DNA of 64,000 bases from Oscarella lobularis (taxonomy: Eukaryota > Porifera > Homoscleromorpha > Homosclerophorida > Oscarellidae), in assembly GCF_947507565.1 (NCBI RefSeq), contig NC_089186.1:2604001-2668000 (forward strand), in the 5' to 3' direction. Position 1 is the stretch's first letter. Each line of letters opens with the position of its first letter. A program made the position numbers and the translations under genes. The notes beneath the pieces are model-generated. The model did no database searches. It was not told the origin of the DNA and saw nothing but the letters and a program-made list of their open reading frames with translations. Of this stretch, positions 1 through 12,500 are shown piece by piece.

Positions 1-3000
1 TTTATTCCTAATTCAATGCGACTCTCCACCACATTGTCGTCGACAATTCTTATTAATTTGACGCCGTCTTTCCAAGCCTCGCGACTTGTCGGCTTAGCCA
101 TGCGAGAGCAGCGAGATTGAAAGACGACGAATGATGACGGCGAGATGATATCGACGGAGAGAGAGCATTCGTATCGCTGGCCACGATACACGTCAAACAT
201 TGCGTCTTCGACCCAGGAGCCTTTAGGAATTGAATGCTGAAGTAGAGCGGGAATCTGGAACGTTCCGGGTGAGTTTTCCACCTCAATGCAAAGATCTAGA
301 CACAGAAGAACCCAAATCGCTTCTTCAACTGTCACCGTATATAAAGATGGTGTTCCCCTCTTCTTGAGGTCGTCCTTAAATGCTCTCAAAGCCGACTCGA
401 TGTCTTTTAATGACACTTCGCCAGATTTCTCAGACGGCATGCCGAAAGGGAAGTAGGGTGGAGCGAGGAGTGGACCAACGACATTATGACACAACCAGAG
501 TGGTCGAGGACAAATTTGAGGACCCAGATTCACAATCTATGCCAAAATAATAATATGAAGTAATAATAGTTTGATTACTTACTATTCCAGACGAGTCAAG
601 ATATTCAACGGAGACTTTCCTCTCGTCTTCATTTAAACGGATGCCAACATCTTCAACAACCCACTTCTCAAATTCTTTTAACGTCAGAAAATTGTGCAAT
701 GGCGACTTCCTTTTCTCATCAGGAACACAGAGATTCTGTTCAATGGCATGGCAAAGTTTGGGCACGCCATCGGCTTTCTGCATATGAAAATAGCGCTCAA
801 ATTAAATATTTAGGCGACTAGGTGACTCACTCTACCTCGAGCATATTTTCACGAATTGCTTTGAGCCTTTCGCGGAAGTCGTTCATGCGAACTGAATTGC
901 TTTTACTGCAATCCATTTCGAACATGTGTAAAATTTCAAAAGTGTCCTTGAACTCTTCCTGGAGAGTTTCAAACACTCGTTTCAGCTGGAAACTTACTTC
1001 ATTTCCCGTCTCCTCTTCAAAATCAATTAAATTGAAAATGATCAAAAGACGAAGACGTGACGTCATACGAGAGGAAAGGGTGCGAAGCGCAGCCTTTACG
1101 AACGCACACCAATAGCGCCCAATCTCAAGAAGAACGATTTCTGACGTCATCTGTTGCCCATGGCGAAAGCGAAGAACAAGAACGAAGATTGTATTGTATT
1201 GGCGGAAGAAGAGACCGTGTGCACTGTGGAATGTTGGTTGAGCACCAAAATCCCACGTCGATCCTTTGCCAACTCCCCAAATTTCACAATTGTGAATTTG
1301 CACACCTGGAGTGCGATCTTCTTCTCTGGGAAGGGATTGATTGAGTTGAAGAAGAGAATTCACCAACGTCGTTTTTCCCGCCATTTCATTTCCAATTACG
1401 CAAAATTTAATCGAATCCTGACGAACAAATTCTCGTCGAAGAACGGAAAATCGGGCAGCGTCCTATTAATTTAAATACATACGGGAACTGAATCAAAATG
1501 ATGACGTACGTAATGCGTTCGAAGGACAGCTCTTATTTCACCATCCTGTGCCAACTCATAAGGTGCCTTTCCGTTCTGAAATTCACGTTTATAAATTATT
1601 TTCAATTAGGAATAAAATCACGTCACCTGATCGTGAGACGTGACGTCAACACCCTTCTTAATCAATAGATCAATAACTGATGCGTCTGCGCTTAAAACTC
1701 TTTTTGCAACTATATGCAATGCATTTTGTTTGTTCTACAAAGATTTGAATAGAGAACGATTGAGAAATGAGAATTCTGACTAACCTTATTTCTGACAGAG
1801 ACATCAGCTCCTAATTCAATTAGTTGCTGAATGACAAGGAAAGAAGAATGATGATTACATGCGTACAATAAGGGTGTCGTTCCCTCCTAAAAATAGGATT
1901 AACAAACAAAAATGAAAAATATCGTAAGAATGCGACCTCATCAACAGAATTGATATCAATGCCTTTCTCATTGACAAGATATCGAAGAACATCTTTCACT
2001 TCGACATCTTCACACTTTGAAGGGAGGGAGGCATAAAACAAAGCCGTCTGCCGATCCTGAATAAAAAAGACGGCGATTTGACGATTGAATTTGTAGCAAA
2101 TAAACAACATCTCACGGGACGTTTTGCTTGACAGTTTGCTCCTTTTTCATCCAAGAAGCGAACTTTGGTTGATCGATTGATGGAACTTTGACACGCCCAC
2201 ATAAAAGGCGTTTGGCCTCCCTGAAGATGAAATAAGAATAAAAGTATCACAAGTGAAATCTTCTAACCTTGTCGACGCTATTGATATCAGCCTTGTGTTC
2301 CACAAGCCATTTCGCTCCAAAAATGCTTCCACTGAAGCAGGCACGATGCAGAGGAGTGAACCCATACTATTACAAATATTGCACATGTAGCAAAAAAAAG
2401 CACATCATGTATCACCTTTTCTTCAATAGCATTGACACTCAATCCTTTTTCATTAACTAGATGATGAAAAATCTCATTTGCTTTTTCAGATGAAGAAAAT
2501 TGATTTTGAGCCCCCCAAACCTATAAATCAAAAGTTATTGTTGCGAGAGGGTTGATATCAATTCTGTTACAATATCAAATGGTGACAAAATGTAGCCATG
2601 TTCTTCGAGACAGACCATTTTCTTCATTGTGTCAACGGAACTTAAACACGCATAATAATATGGCGTACGTCCATACTAAACAAGAGTGATGAGTGAAACC
2701 ATATGAAATCAATTCCAACTCATACAATGTCTTTCACGTTGATATTTGCACCGTGAGTGACAAGCCATTCAACGCCAAAAATATTTCCCCACTGACACGC
2801 ACAGTGAAGTGGGCGGAGTCCACCAAAAAACTGCATCCACGCATCAATTAATTTACCAATCCAAAACGTATTCATACCAGTGATTCCTCTTCAGTGTCTT
2901 GATTGTTTTGCCCAAGCGCATAGCTGAGCCATTCATCGGCTAATTCCGCCGAATCAAACTCTCTTCCCGCCCCATAGTGAATTAATGACAAGCCCAAGTC

Positions 3001-3374
3001 GTACTAACGAAAAGGAGAATAGAATGGTCTGCCGGGATCAAAAACGCGACCATTTCATACCTGATCAGATCGAAATCCTTTTTCTGTAGAAAGAAAACGG
3101 CGCAATTCATCCTCATTTCCCCGCTTCTCGATTATCTTGGCCAATCGATCGATCGTGGAACGAACAGACGAGATCCCTCTCTGCCTCTGCGCAAACAACA
3201 AGTCTTTGCCAATAACAGTTTTAGAAGAGCGAAATCGTTTCGCGAAAAAACCAATCTCATCTTAAAAGCGACAATCTTGCTGTTCGATCGCACTCTATTA
3301 ATCGACCATTACCGCCTTACAAGCAGCGGTTCCACGTCTATCTTCGCTTTTTTCGCCGAAGAGAATCTACTCAT
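1..3374 (-). CDS. Copy 1: Ank-ROC-COR-death protein, DAPK1-like without kinase (3' part outside window)
   Basis: A multi-exon gene whose 5' end is at the high coordinate. The start codon at 3374 opens MSRFSSAKKAKIDVEPLL, which ends in a GT donor in phase 0 with the next exon. Exons of about 33-42 codons follow, each one ankyrin repeat (TPLHRAC- and TPLLYAC-type motifs), from about 2,830 down to 1,520. The ROC domain at about 830-1,475 has a P-loop GNEMAGKTT and the G3 motif WDFGAQ. The COR part (below 783) carries PRPLWLCHNVVGPLL, which matches DAPK1 around its PRWLC motif. The linker and death domain lie beyond the left edge. No break is seen in the visible part. By family, ROC-COR proteins are GTP-binding dimers and death domains recruit other death-domain proteins. 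The ligand and output here are unknown. Confidence 0.88.
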
Positions 3375-3387
3375 CACACATATGATG

Positions 3388-3398
3388 TGCGCATGCGC
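3388..3398. promoter_or_regulatory. NRF-1-like palindrome upstream of copy 1
   Basis: TGCGCATGCGC lies 14 bp upstream of the copy 1 start codon and matches the known NRF-1 consensus (YGCGCAYGCGCR) apart from the last base. The same element sits at the same place in copies 2 to 7, so it is a probable core promoter element. Binding is not shown. Confidence 0.5.
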
Positions 3399-3450
3399 GA
3401 CGTTTAATAATTTCGATGCCCGTATAGTATTGACCCAGCGCGCCACGCCC

Positions 3451-4562
3451 TCATAATGTCAAGGAAAGGAATACAGAAGAAACGTCATCCCCTCTCAAAT
3501 CTTGATTACTTTGAACACAATCCCTCAATCGATGAGCCTTCTCGGACTTCTTTACCTCCAGTCGTCTTCGGAAGTGCGAATTTATCTTTATACGAGCTAA
3601 ATCTGGTTTGCGCAGATCGCCATGACAACAGCTGCTGTGGTGAAGAGAACGACAAAATGTGTCAACTTTGAATTCTGGATCTTGATTGGCCTTCCAAAGT
3701 TCCGCTTTATAACCCTTCAATTCGTCCGCTAAAAGAAACAAAATTAAAAAAGTACAAATGAATTGTTTATTTAATTAACCTTCGTTTGAATTTGAAAATG
3801 AACCAATGATAAATCGAGTACAGAGAGCTCAAAAATCATATAAGGAAATAGAGATCGCCTTATAAGAGAACACGTATATTTAAATATTTTTATTAAAACT
3901 TAATTTTACCTGTCCGAAGACGTATAGTGTTCCCAGAACGCCTCCAAATCTTCCTCCCAAGACGTGAGAAAGAACGAAGTAGACGCCACCTGGACCCACT
4001 TGAACTCGAGAACATAATCCACTCACAGAGAACGTTGTTATAAGAGCCACGCCCACTGTGAGAAAAATCATGAGAGCCGAGAGACCAAGGCCAGCATTGT
4101 CCCTTAGAAAAAATTCAATTAATAAATTCAATTATTTATTATTTGTGAGAGAGGTTTCTTACGACCATCCAACCGGATCTGAGAAAGATTACGACTCCAA
4201 AAATGTTTAGGATGCAAGATGTAAAAACGCCTGGAATTCAGATTATAAATATGCATTTATGACGTCGAGGCGTTTTCTCACCGTCCCACGTTCCGAAACG
4301 AATTGGTTCGCGTATGAAAAAGTTTGTTTTCCACCACGGTTTGTCCTTGTCCTGTGTATGAGGAAGCTAAGCGTGTGGGGGCGGGGCTCTCCTTCGATCT
4401 TACCTCGTGTAATTCGCGAAATAGCTCGCTTTCCTCGTCGTCGATCGCTGTTACGCGAATTTGAGGCGACGATCTTCCGCTTGAGCGACGTTGCGACGCG
4501 GGCGTCGACTCGGGCGACAAGGAAATCGGAGGAAACGGTTCGAGTTCCATCGTTTCCGCCAT
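3451..4562 (-). pseudogene. SLC12A8-like transporter 5' fragment, unit 1
   Basis: Four exons encode only the N-terminus of a cation-chloride-cotransporter-like protein. Exon 1 starts MAETMELEPFPPIS (4562 to 4404). Exon 2 (4351-4282) holds PWWKTNFFIREPIRFGTWDG. Exon 3 reads [19 protein letters not shown], the hallmark first membrane helix of SLC12A8. Exon 4 (about 3,911-4,098) ends VGPGGVYFVLSHVLGG and LYVFGQ at a GT donor. A full transporter needs about ten more helices and none follows. The next exon-like stretch (about 3,451-3,735) does not continue the family and soon stops. Exon 4 also begins with one extra base compared with the other copies. Most likely a truncated gene carried along with the array, although it could be transcribed and supply regulatory sequence. 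Confidence 0.75.
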
Positions 4563-4935
4563 GGGGGCCCCGTTCGACATTTCTCGTTCTTTACTGCTTT
4601 GATTGCAAGGTCATCTAGAGAATACGAATACGTTTTAGATCTATTTATCAACCGATGAGCCTTGTCGTACTTCTTTACCTCGATTCGCCGCGTCTTGAGC
4701 TAGGCCTAATTCGCTAATGTTTTCGCACTGAACACTTTAGGAACCAAGTAAACGACCTAAGCATGCGTAAAACGAATGGCGGAATCGTGTACGAAAAGAA
4801 GAAACCCTTACTTCCTTGGTGATGCCTATTTATCGGGATCACGTGGTATTTCGAGATATCTAAGAGGAGTGTATAGAATCAATGAAAATGAAACATCGCT
4901 AAAACAGACAAAATAACTAAAAAATTTACACGTAC

Positions 4936-7900
4936 TTACTTGAGTACAGTTCTGCGCAGCTCTTCGTATTTCTTTTTGATAAGAGATCTGTTCACACCAA
5001 CCGCCTATAAAGCCGCGAGGAGCTGGCCTACGGTTCGTAGTTTTTCCGCGTTCCACGCCTCTAGCACTTCGAGCATGTGCACGAAGTTTCCGCCGTACGG
5101 TTTGCGAATGTCTTTAATTTTTTCAAGGCCGACGAGAAGGCAGCCAAGATCTTCCCATTTTGATCCTTTGAAGGCTGCACACGTTTTCATTAAATCCTCT
5201 GATACGAATTCCTCATCCGCCGGAAAGGTAACTGAAAAAAAAGAATTTTAGAAAAGACAATTTAGGCTTGCAGTTCAATACCAGGCAACGCGGCAACGTG
5301 TGGAACTGCGTCCTCCTAAGAGAAGCAAACCACTGAATAAAAACTAGGACCAAAACATTGAGGACCTTACCTTTGTGGGATAGTCTTGTCTCATTTCACC
5401 AGCAATAGGAGATAATGAGATGCTCCCTCTTCGAGAGGCTGCAACCTAGAATCATGAATTCTATATAGAGAACAAATATTGAATTCCAAATACCTCTTCT
5501 TCAGTCAATATATACAAATCTCGGACGGAAGAATGCTGACCATTCCCCGGACGAACCGAAAACAAGACGTGGTTGAAAGCCTTCTTTTCTACCTTCTTCT
5601 CTACTTCAGCCATAGAGTAGATTGCCGGATCTTCGTCGAGTTGCTTAAGGTGCTTGCTGTCCAAGTAGAACCAGTTTAGAATAACTCCCGGGCTCCTCTC
5701 GTCGCACACTCGCATTATCATGTCTCTAATTTCGGCAAGGAACTCCTTCGCCACTTCCTCACACGCTTTTTTGCTTGACCATCGAAGAACGATGTCGATG
5801 CAACAGTGTCCCTTCTTTAGTCCTAATTCAATGCGACTTTCAACGACTTTGTCGTCAACGATTCTTACTAATTTGACGCCGTCTTTCCACGCCTCGCGTC
5901 TCGTCGGTTTGGCCATGCGAGAGCAGCGAGATTGAAAGACGACGAATGACGACGGCGAGATAATATCGACGGAGAGACAGCACTCGTATCGCTGGCCACG
6001 ATACACGTCAAACATTGGATCTTCAACCCAAGCGTCGTGACGAATTGAACGTTGAAGAAGAGCGGGAATCTGGAACTTTCCGGGTGACTTTTCCACCTCA
6101 ATGCACAGATCTAGATGAAGAAGAACTCGAACCGCTTCTTCAACTGTGACTGTATACGAAGACGGTTTTCCTCTCTTCTTGAGGTCGTCCTCAAATGCTC
6201 TCAAAGCCGATTCGATGTCTTTTAATGACACTTCGCCGGATTTTTGAGACGGCATGCCGAACGGGAAGTAGGGCGGAGCGAGGAGTGGACCGACGACGTT
6301 ATGACACAACCAGAGCGGTCGAGGACAAATTTGAGTACCAAGATTTACAATCTACGTGACAATAACAGCATGGAATTTTAAGAGCTTGATTACTTACTAT
6401 TCCAGACGAATCAAGATATTCAACGGAGACTTTTTTCTCGTCTTCATTTAAAGTGATGCCGACGTCTTCAACAACCCAGTTCTCGAAATCTTTTAGCGTC
6501 AGAAAATTGCGCAAGGGAGACTTTCTTTTCTCGTCAGGAAGACAGAGATTCTGTTCAACGGCATAGCAAAGTTTGGGCACCTCATCGGCTTTCTGCATGC
6601 GAAAACTCAAAATTAAATATTTAGGCGACTAGGTGACTCTACAGTACCTTGAGCATATTTTCACGAATTGCTTTTAGCTTTTTTCGAAAATCGTTCATGC
6701 GAACTGAATTGCTTTTACTGCAATCCATTTCAAACACGTGTAAAATTTCAAACGTGTCTTTGAAGTCTTTTTGGAGAGTTTGGGCGACTCGTTTTAACTG
6801 GAAACTTACTTCAACTCCCGCATCCTCTTCAAAATCAATTAAATTGAAAATGATGAAAAGACGAAGACGTGACGTCAGGTTGGAGAAAAGCGTGCGAAGC
6901 GCAGCTTTCACAAATGCACACCAATAACGCCCAATCTCAAGAAGGACGCTTTCTGACGTCATCTGTTGCCCATCGCGAAAACGAAGAACAAGAACGAAGA
7001 TCGTATTCGATTGTCGGAAGTAGAGACCGTGTGCGCTGTGGAATGTTGGCTGTGCACCAAAATCCCACGTCGATGCTTTGCCCACTCCCGAAATTTCACG
7101 ATTATGGATTTCAACCCCGGGTGTGCGATCTTCTTCTTTGGGTGGGGGAAGACCAAGTAGAAGAAGAGAATTCACGTACGTCGTTTTTCCAGCCATTTCG
7201 TCCCCAATTACGCACAATTTAATCGAATCAGGACGAACCATTTCTCGTTGAAGAACAGAAAATCGGGCGGCGTTCTGTTAAAATAATTACATACGGGAAC
7301 TTAATCAAAATGATGACGTACGTAATGCTGTCGAAGAAGAGCTCTGATTTTACCTTTCCTTGCCACCTCATAAGGTGACTTTCCGCTCTGAAGATCACGT
7401 TTATAAATTCTTTTCATTTAGAATGAAAACACGTCACCTTGTCTTGACACGTAACATCAACACCTTTCTCAATCAATAGATCAATAATTGATTTTGTCAT
7501 ATCATCGTTCTTTGCAGCAATATGCAATGCATTTCGTTCTTTCTACAAAGATTTGAATAGAGAACGAGTGAGGAATGAAAATTCTGACTAACCTTATCTC
7601 TCACAAAAACATCAGCTCCTAATTCAATTAGTTGCGGAATGACAAATAAAGAAGGACTTTCATAACATGCGTACAATAAGGGTGTCCTTCCCTTCTAAAA
7701 ATAGAATTACCATACGAAATGCGCAATATTGTAAGAATGTGACCTTATCAACAGAATTGATATGAATGCCTTTCTCAACGACAAGATATTGAAGAACATC
7801 TTTCACATCATCTTTATAGTTTGAGGGGCGAGTGGCATAAAACAAAGCCGTCTTCCCTTCCTGAAGAAAAGAGACGACGATTCATTGATCAACTTCGTAG

Positions 7901-9178
7901 CAAATAAACAACATCTCACGTGATCTTTTGCTCGACAGTCAGCTCCTTTTTCATCCAAGTAGCGAACTTTCACCAAACGATTGATGGAACTTTGACACGC
8001 CAACATAAAAGGCGTTGTGCCCTCCTGAAGATGAAATAAGAATAAAAGTATCACAAGTAAAATATTCTAACCTCGTCGACGCTACTGATATCAGCCTTGT
8101 GTTCCAAAAGCCATTTCACTCCAAAAATGCTTCCAAGCCAGCAGGCACGATGCAGAGGAGTGGTCTTATTCTATTACAAATATTGCACATGTAGCAAACA
8201 AAAGAACGTCATATAACACCTCTTCCTCAGTAGCGTTGACGCTCAATCCCTTTTCATTGACAAGATAATGAAAAAACTCGTCAGATGCTTTAGATGATGA
8301 AAATTGAATTTCAGCTGCAAAAGCCTATTAATCAAAAAAGTTATTGTTGCCAGAGTGTTCATATCATCAATTCTGTTACAAGATCAGCTGGTAACAAAAT
8401 ATATCCATGTTCTTCCAGACAAAGCATTTTCTTCATTCTGTCAACGGAACTTCTTAAGGCATACGAATATGGTGTAGGTCCTTTCTAAACAAGAGAGATG
8501 AGTGCAACCATCAGAAATCAATTTCAAGTCATACAGGGAAAATACTCTCGTTGACATTTGCACCGTGTTTGACGAGCCATTCAACGCCAAAAATATTTCC
8601 CCACTTGCACGCACAGATAAGTGGGCGAAGTCCCCCCTGCATCCCCACATCAATTAATTTACAAGTCCAAAACGCATTGATACCAAACACGATAATTTTT
8701 CAATGTGTTGATTTTTTTGCTTAAGCGTATAGCTGAGCCACTCATCGGCTTCCTCCGCCGTCTCAAACTCTCTTTCCGCCACATAGTGAACTACTGACAA
8801 GTTAGTAGCGTGCTAACGAAAAGGAGAATACGATACAAATAATGTTTGAAAAACGCGAATTCTCCATACCCGGAACTGCTCGGTTCGAAATCCTTTTTCT
8901 GTAGAGAGAAAATGGTGCAATTCACCGCCATTGTCGTCCTCGATTATCTTCCTCAAGCGATCGATTGTGGAACAAACAGACGAGTTCCCTCTCTGCCTCT
9001 GCCAATAACAAGTCTTTGCAGTAACAGTTTTAGAAGAGCGAAATCGTTTCGGTGAATTCTACGGGTTCGTTTCGCGATACCATTTTAGACGCGACAATCT
9101 TGCTGTTCGATCGCACTCTATAAATCTACTTACAAGCGGCGGTTCGACGTCTTTCTTCGCTTTTTTCGCCCTGCTCAT
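4936..9178 (-). CDS. Copy 2: Ank-ROC-COR-death protein with a premature stop in the death domain
   Basis: Same exon plan as the other copies. The start at 9178 (MSRAKKAKKDVEPPL) is followed by ankyrin exons down to about 7,320, ROC at 6,639-7,275 (P-loop GDEMAGKTT, WDFGAQ), COR at about 5,500-6,610, short linker exons at about 5,300-5,450 (one contains ASRRGSIS, an RRxS motif) and the death domain at 4,936-5,245. In the death domain, where copy 4 reads LLAAFEAVG, this copy reads LLAAL and then a TAG (5005-5007), removing about 25 residues including the last helix. The family-typical TAA is at 4936-4938. Copy 2 is the most divergent of the array copies and lacks an upstream transporter fragment. 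It may be a decoy without signalling or an early pseudogene. Confidence 0.85.
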
Positions 9179-9501
9179 CTCACAGAAGTGTGCGCATGCG
9201 CTCCGTTTAACAAATTCGATTTAATTATTTTAAGCTTTAACCTCTTCTCCGCTTATAGTGACCCAGCGTGCCACGCCTTCATAATGCCCAGCAAAGGTAC
9301 GGAAGACCGTCAAGATCTCTCAAATCTTGATTACTTTGGATTCCTGTCTTATATAATCCCTCCGAGTCAGCATAATGATTTAATCTAACCCCATCTTTTA
9401 GACAATGAAAATAAAGTTTAGAGATACTTATAAACCGATGAGCCTTCTCGAACCTCTTTTACTTCGATTTGTCTTCAAAAGCTGCAAAAAATATTGTCTA
9501 C
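9179..9501. other. Short spacer without transporter fragment
   Basis: The spacer holds the NRF-1-like site and traces of the standard spacer (ctcaaatcttgattacttt, cgatgagccttctcg), but the whole SLC12A8-like fragment is absent. The copy 2 to copy 3 pitch is therefore about 4.76 kb instead of about 5.8 kb. I see no gene here. Confidence 0.6.
9191..9201. promoter_or_regulatory. NRF-1-like palindrome upstream of copy 2
   Basis: TGCGCATGCGC lies 13 bp upstream of the copy 2 start. It is conserved here although the surrounding spacer is the most diverged of the array, which favours function. Confidence 0.5.
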
Positions 9502-12500
9502 TTACTCCGAGTCTCCAAACAGCTCTTCATACTTCTCTTCAATATTACTACGATCCACACCAACCTCCCTAAACCACTTCAACAGCTGACCAACTGTACG
9601 TGATTTTGCCAGCTTCCAGGCTTCGAGAATTTTGAACATTCGTACGAAGTTGCCGCCATACGATTTACGGATTTCTTCGAGATCTTCCGGGTTGATGAGA
9701 AAAATGCCGATCTCTTCCCATTTTGATCCTCTCACTGAGGCGCACGCTCTCATTAGATTAACGGAAACTGGCTCTCCATCAGCCGGAAAAGTTTCTGTAA
9801 AAGAGTTTAAGATATAGACAGAAATAGACAGTGTAGTCCTAAAAGTCACATACTTAAAGACGACGGCACCGCAACGGACTCAGCTTGTGGACCGGTGTTC
9901 TAAAATGACAGAACAGTCACATAAACGGAATTTATACCGGTAATAGTACTGATAGCCTTACTCTTAAATGTACGGATACTGACTCTTCATCAGTCGGAAA
10001 AGCACCTGAAAAACAGAATTTTAGAAAATAGATCAGCGCAGCCTTAAAAGTTACATACTTGCACGAGGTGGAGAAGACGGCGCCACAACAGGCTCAGCGC
10101 GCGAATCGGAGTTCCAAAGTGACCAAAGAGTCCCAAAAATAGAACTAATAAATTCTGAAAATCTCGTCCATAAACCAACCTGGACAACAATTTTAGATAG
10201 AGAACATATATGAATCTCTCTAAAATACCTCCATTTCAGTCAGAATACACAAATCTTGAACGGAAGAATACCGACCTTCTTCCGGACGAACCGAAAACAC
10301 GACGTGACTGAAAGCCTTCTTCTGTACCTTCGTCTCTACGTCAGCCATGGAGTAGATTGCCGGATCTTCGTCGAGTTGTTTCAGATGCTTGCTGTCCAAG
10401 TAAAACCAGTCCAGAATAACTCCTGGGCTTCTCTCGTCACACACTCGCATTATCATGTCTTTAATTTCGGCCAGGAAATCCTTCGCCACTTCCTCACACG
10501 CTTTTTTGCTTGACCATCGAAGGATGATATCGATGCAACAGTGTCCTTTCTTTATTCCTAATTCAATGCGACTTTCAACGACTTTGTCGTCGACAATTCT
10601 TATTAATTTGATGCCGTCTTTCCACGCCTCGCGTCTCGTCGGTTTGGCCATGCGAGAGCAGCGAGATTGAAAGACGACGAAAGACGACGGCGAGATGATA
10701 TCAACAGAATGAGAGCACTCGTATCGCTGGCCACGATACACGTCAAACATCGCGTCTTCGACCCAGGAGCCTTTAGGAATTGAATGCTGAAGAAGAGCGG
10801 GAATCTGGAACTTTCCGGGTGACTTTTCAACTTCAATGCACAGATCTAGACAAAGAAGAACTCCAATCGCTTCTTTGGCTGTCACCGTATTAGAAGATGG
10901 TGTTCTCCTTTTGTTGAGATCGTCCTCAAACGCTTTCAAAGCCGACTTGATGTCATTCAACGTCACTTCACCGGAGTTTCGAGACGGCATGCCAAACGGG
11001 AAGTAGGGCGGAGCGAGGAGTGGACCGACGACATTATGACACAACCAGAGCGGTCGAGGACAAATTTGAGGACCCAGATTCACAATCTATGCCAAAATAA
11101 TAGAATGGATTAATCAGAGTTTGATTACTTACTATTCCAGACGAATCGAGATATTCAACGGAGACTTTTCTCTCGTCTTCATTTAGAGTGATGCCAACAT
11201 CTTCGACAACCCACTTTATAAACTCTTCTGACGTCATAAAATTGCGCAACGAAGACTTTTTTCTTCGTTAGGAAGACGGAGTTTCTCTTCAATGACATGG
11301 CAAAGTTTGGGCACGCCATCGGCTTCCTGCATGTCAAAATAACGTTTGAATTAAATATTTAGGATATACAGTACCTCAAGCATATTTTCACGAATTATTT
11401 TCAGCTTTTGTCGGAAGTCGTTCATGCGAAGGGAATTGCTTTTACTGCAATCCATTTCAATTACGTGTGAAATTTCAAAAGTGTCTTTGAAGTCTTTCTG
11501 GAGAGTTTGGGCAACTCGTTTCAGTTGGAAACTTACTTCAATTCCCGCCTCCTCTTCAAAATCATTTAAATTGAAAATAATAAAAAGACGAAAACGTGAC
11601 GTCAGATGAGAGGAAAGCGTGCGAAGCGCAGCCTTTACGAACGCACACCAATAACGCCCAATCTCAAGAAGAACGATTTCTGACGTCATCTGTTGCCCAT
11701 GGCGAAAGCGAAGAACAAGAACGAAGATTGTATTGGATTGGCGGAAGAAGAGACCGTGTGCACTGTGGAATGTTGGTTGAGCACCAAAATCCCACGTCGA
11801 TCCTTTGCCAACTCCCCAAATTTCACAATTGTGAATTTGCACACCTGGAGTGCGATCTTCTTCTCTGGGAAGGGATTGATTGAGTTGAAGAAGAGAATTC
11901 ACCAACGTCGTTTTTCCCGCCATTTCATTTCCAATCACGCACAATTTAATCCAATCCTGACGAACAATTTCTCGTCGAAGAACGGAAAATCGGGCAGCGT
12001 CCTATTAATTCAAGTACATACGGGAACTGAATCAAAATGATGACGTACGTAATGCTGTCGAAGGAGAGCTCTTATTTCACCATCACGTGCCACCTCATAA
12101 GGTGCCTTTCCGTTCTGAAATCCACGTTTATAAATTATTTTCAATTAGGAATAAAAACACGCCACCTTGTCTTGACACGTGACGTCAACACTCTTCTTAA
12201 TCAATAAATCAATAACTGATGCGTCTACGTTTGATAAGGTTTTTGCAACGATATGCAATGCATTTTGTTTGTTCTACAAAGATTTGAATAGAGAACGATT
12301 GAGAAATGAGAATTCTGACTAACCTTATTTCTGACAGAGACATCAGCTCCTAATTCAATTAGTTGCTGAATGACAAGGAAAGAAGGATGTTCATTACATG
12401 CGTACAATAAGGGTGTCCTTCCCTCCTAAAAAGAGGATTAACAAACAAAAATGCAAAATATCGTAAGAATGCGACCTTATCAACAGAATTGATATCAATG

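Noticed and set aside
1154-1474. Plus-strand frames of about 95-115 codons (MPMAKAKNKNEDC and related), repeated opposite every ROC exon
   Set aside because: They are antisense to the strongly conserved ROC coding exons and vary only as the ROC strand dictates.
3451-4562. SLC12A8-like exons as a functional transporter gene
   Set aside because: Only the first one or two of about twelve membrane helices are present, and several copies carry frame breaks.
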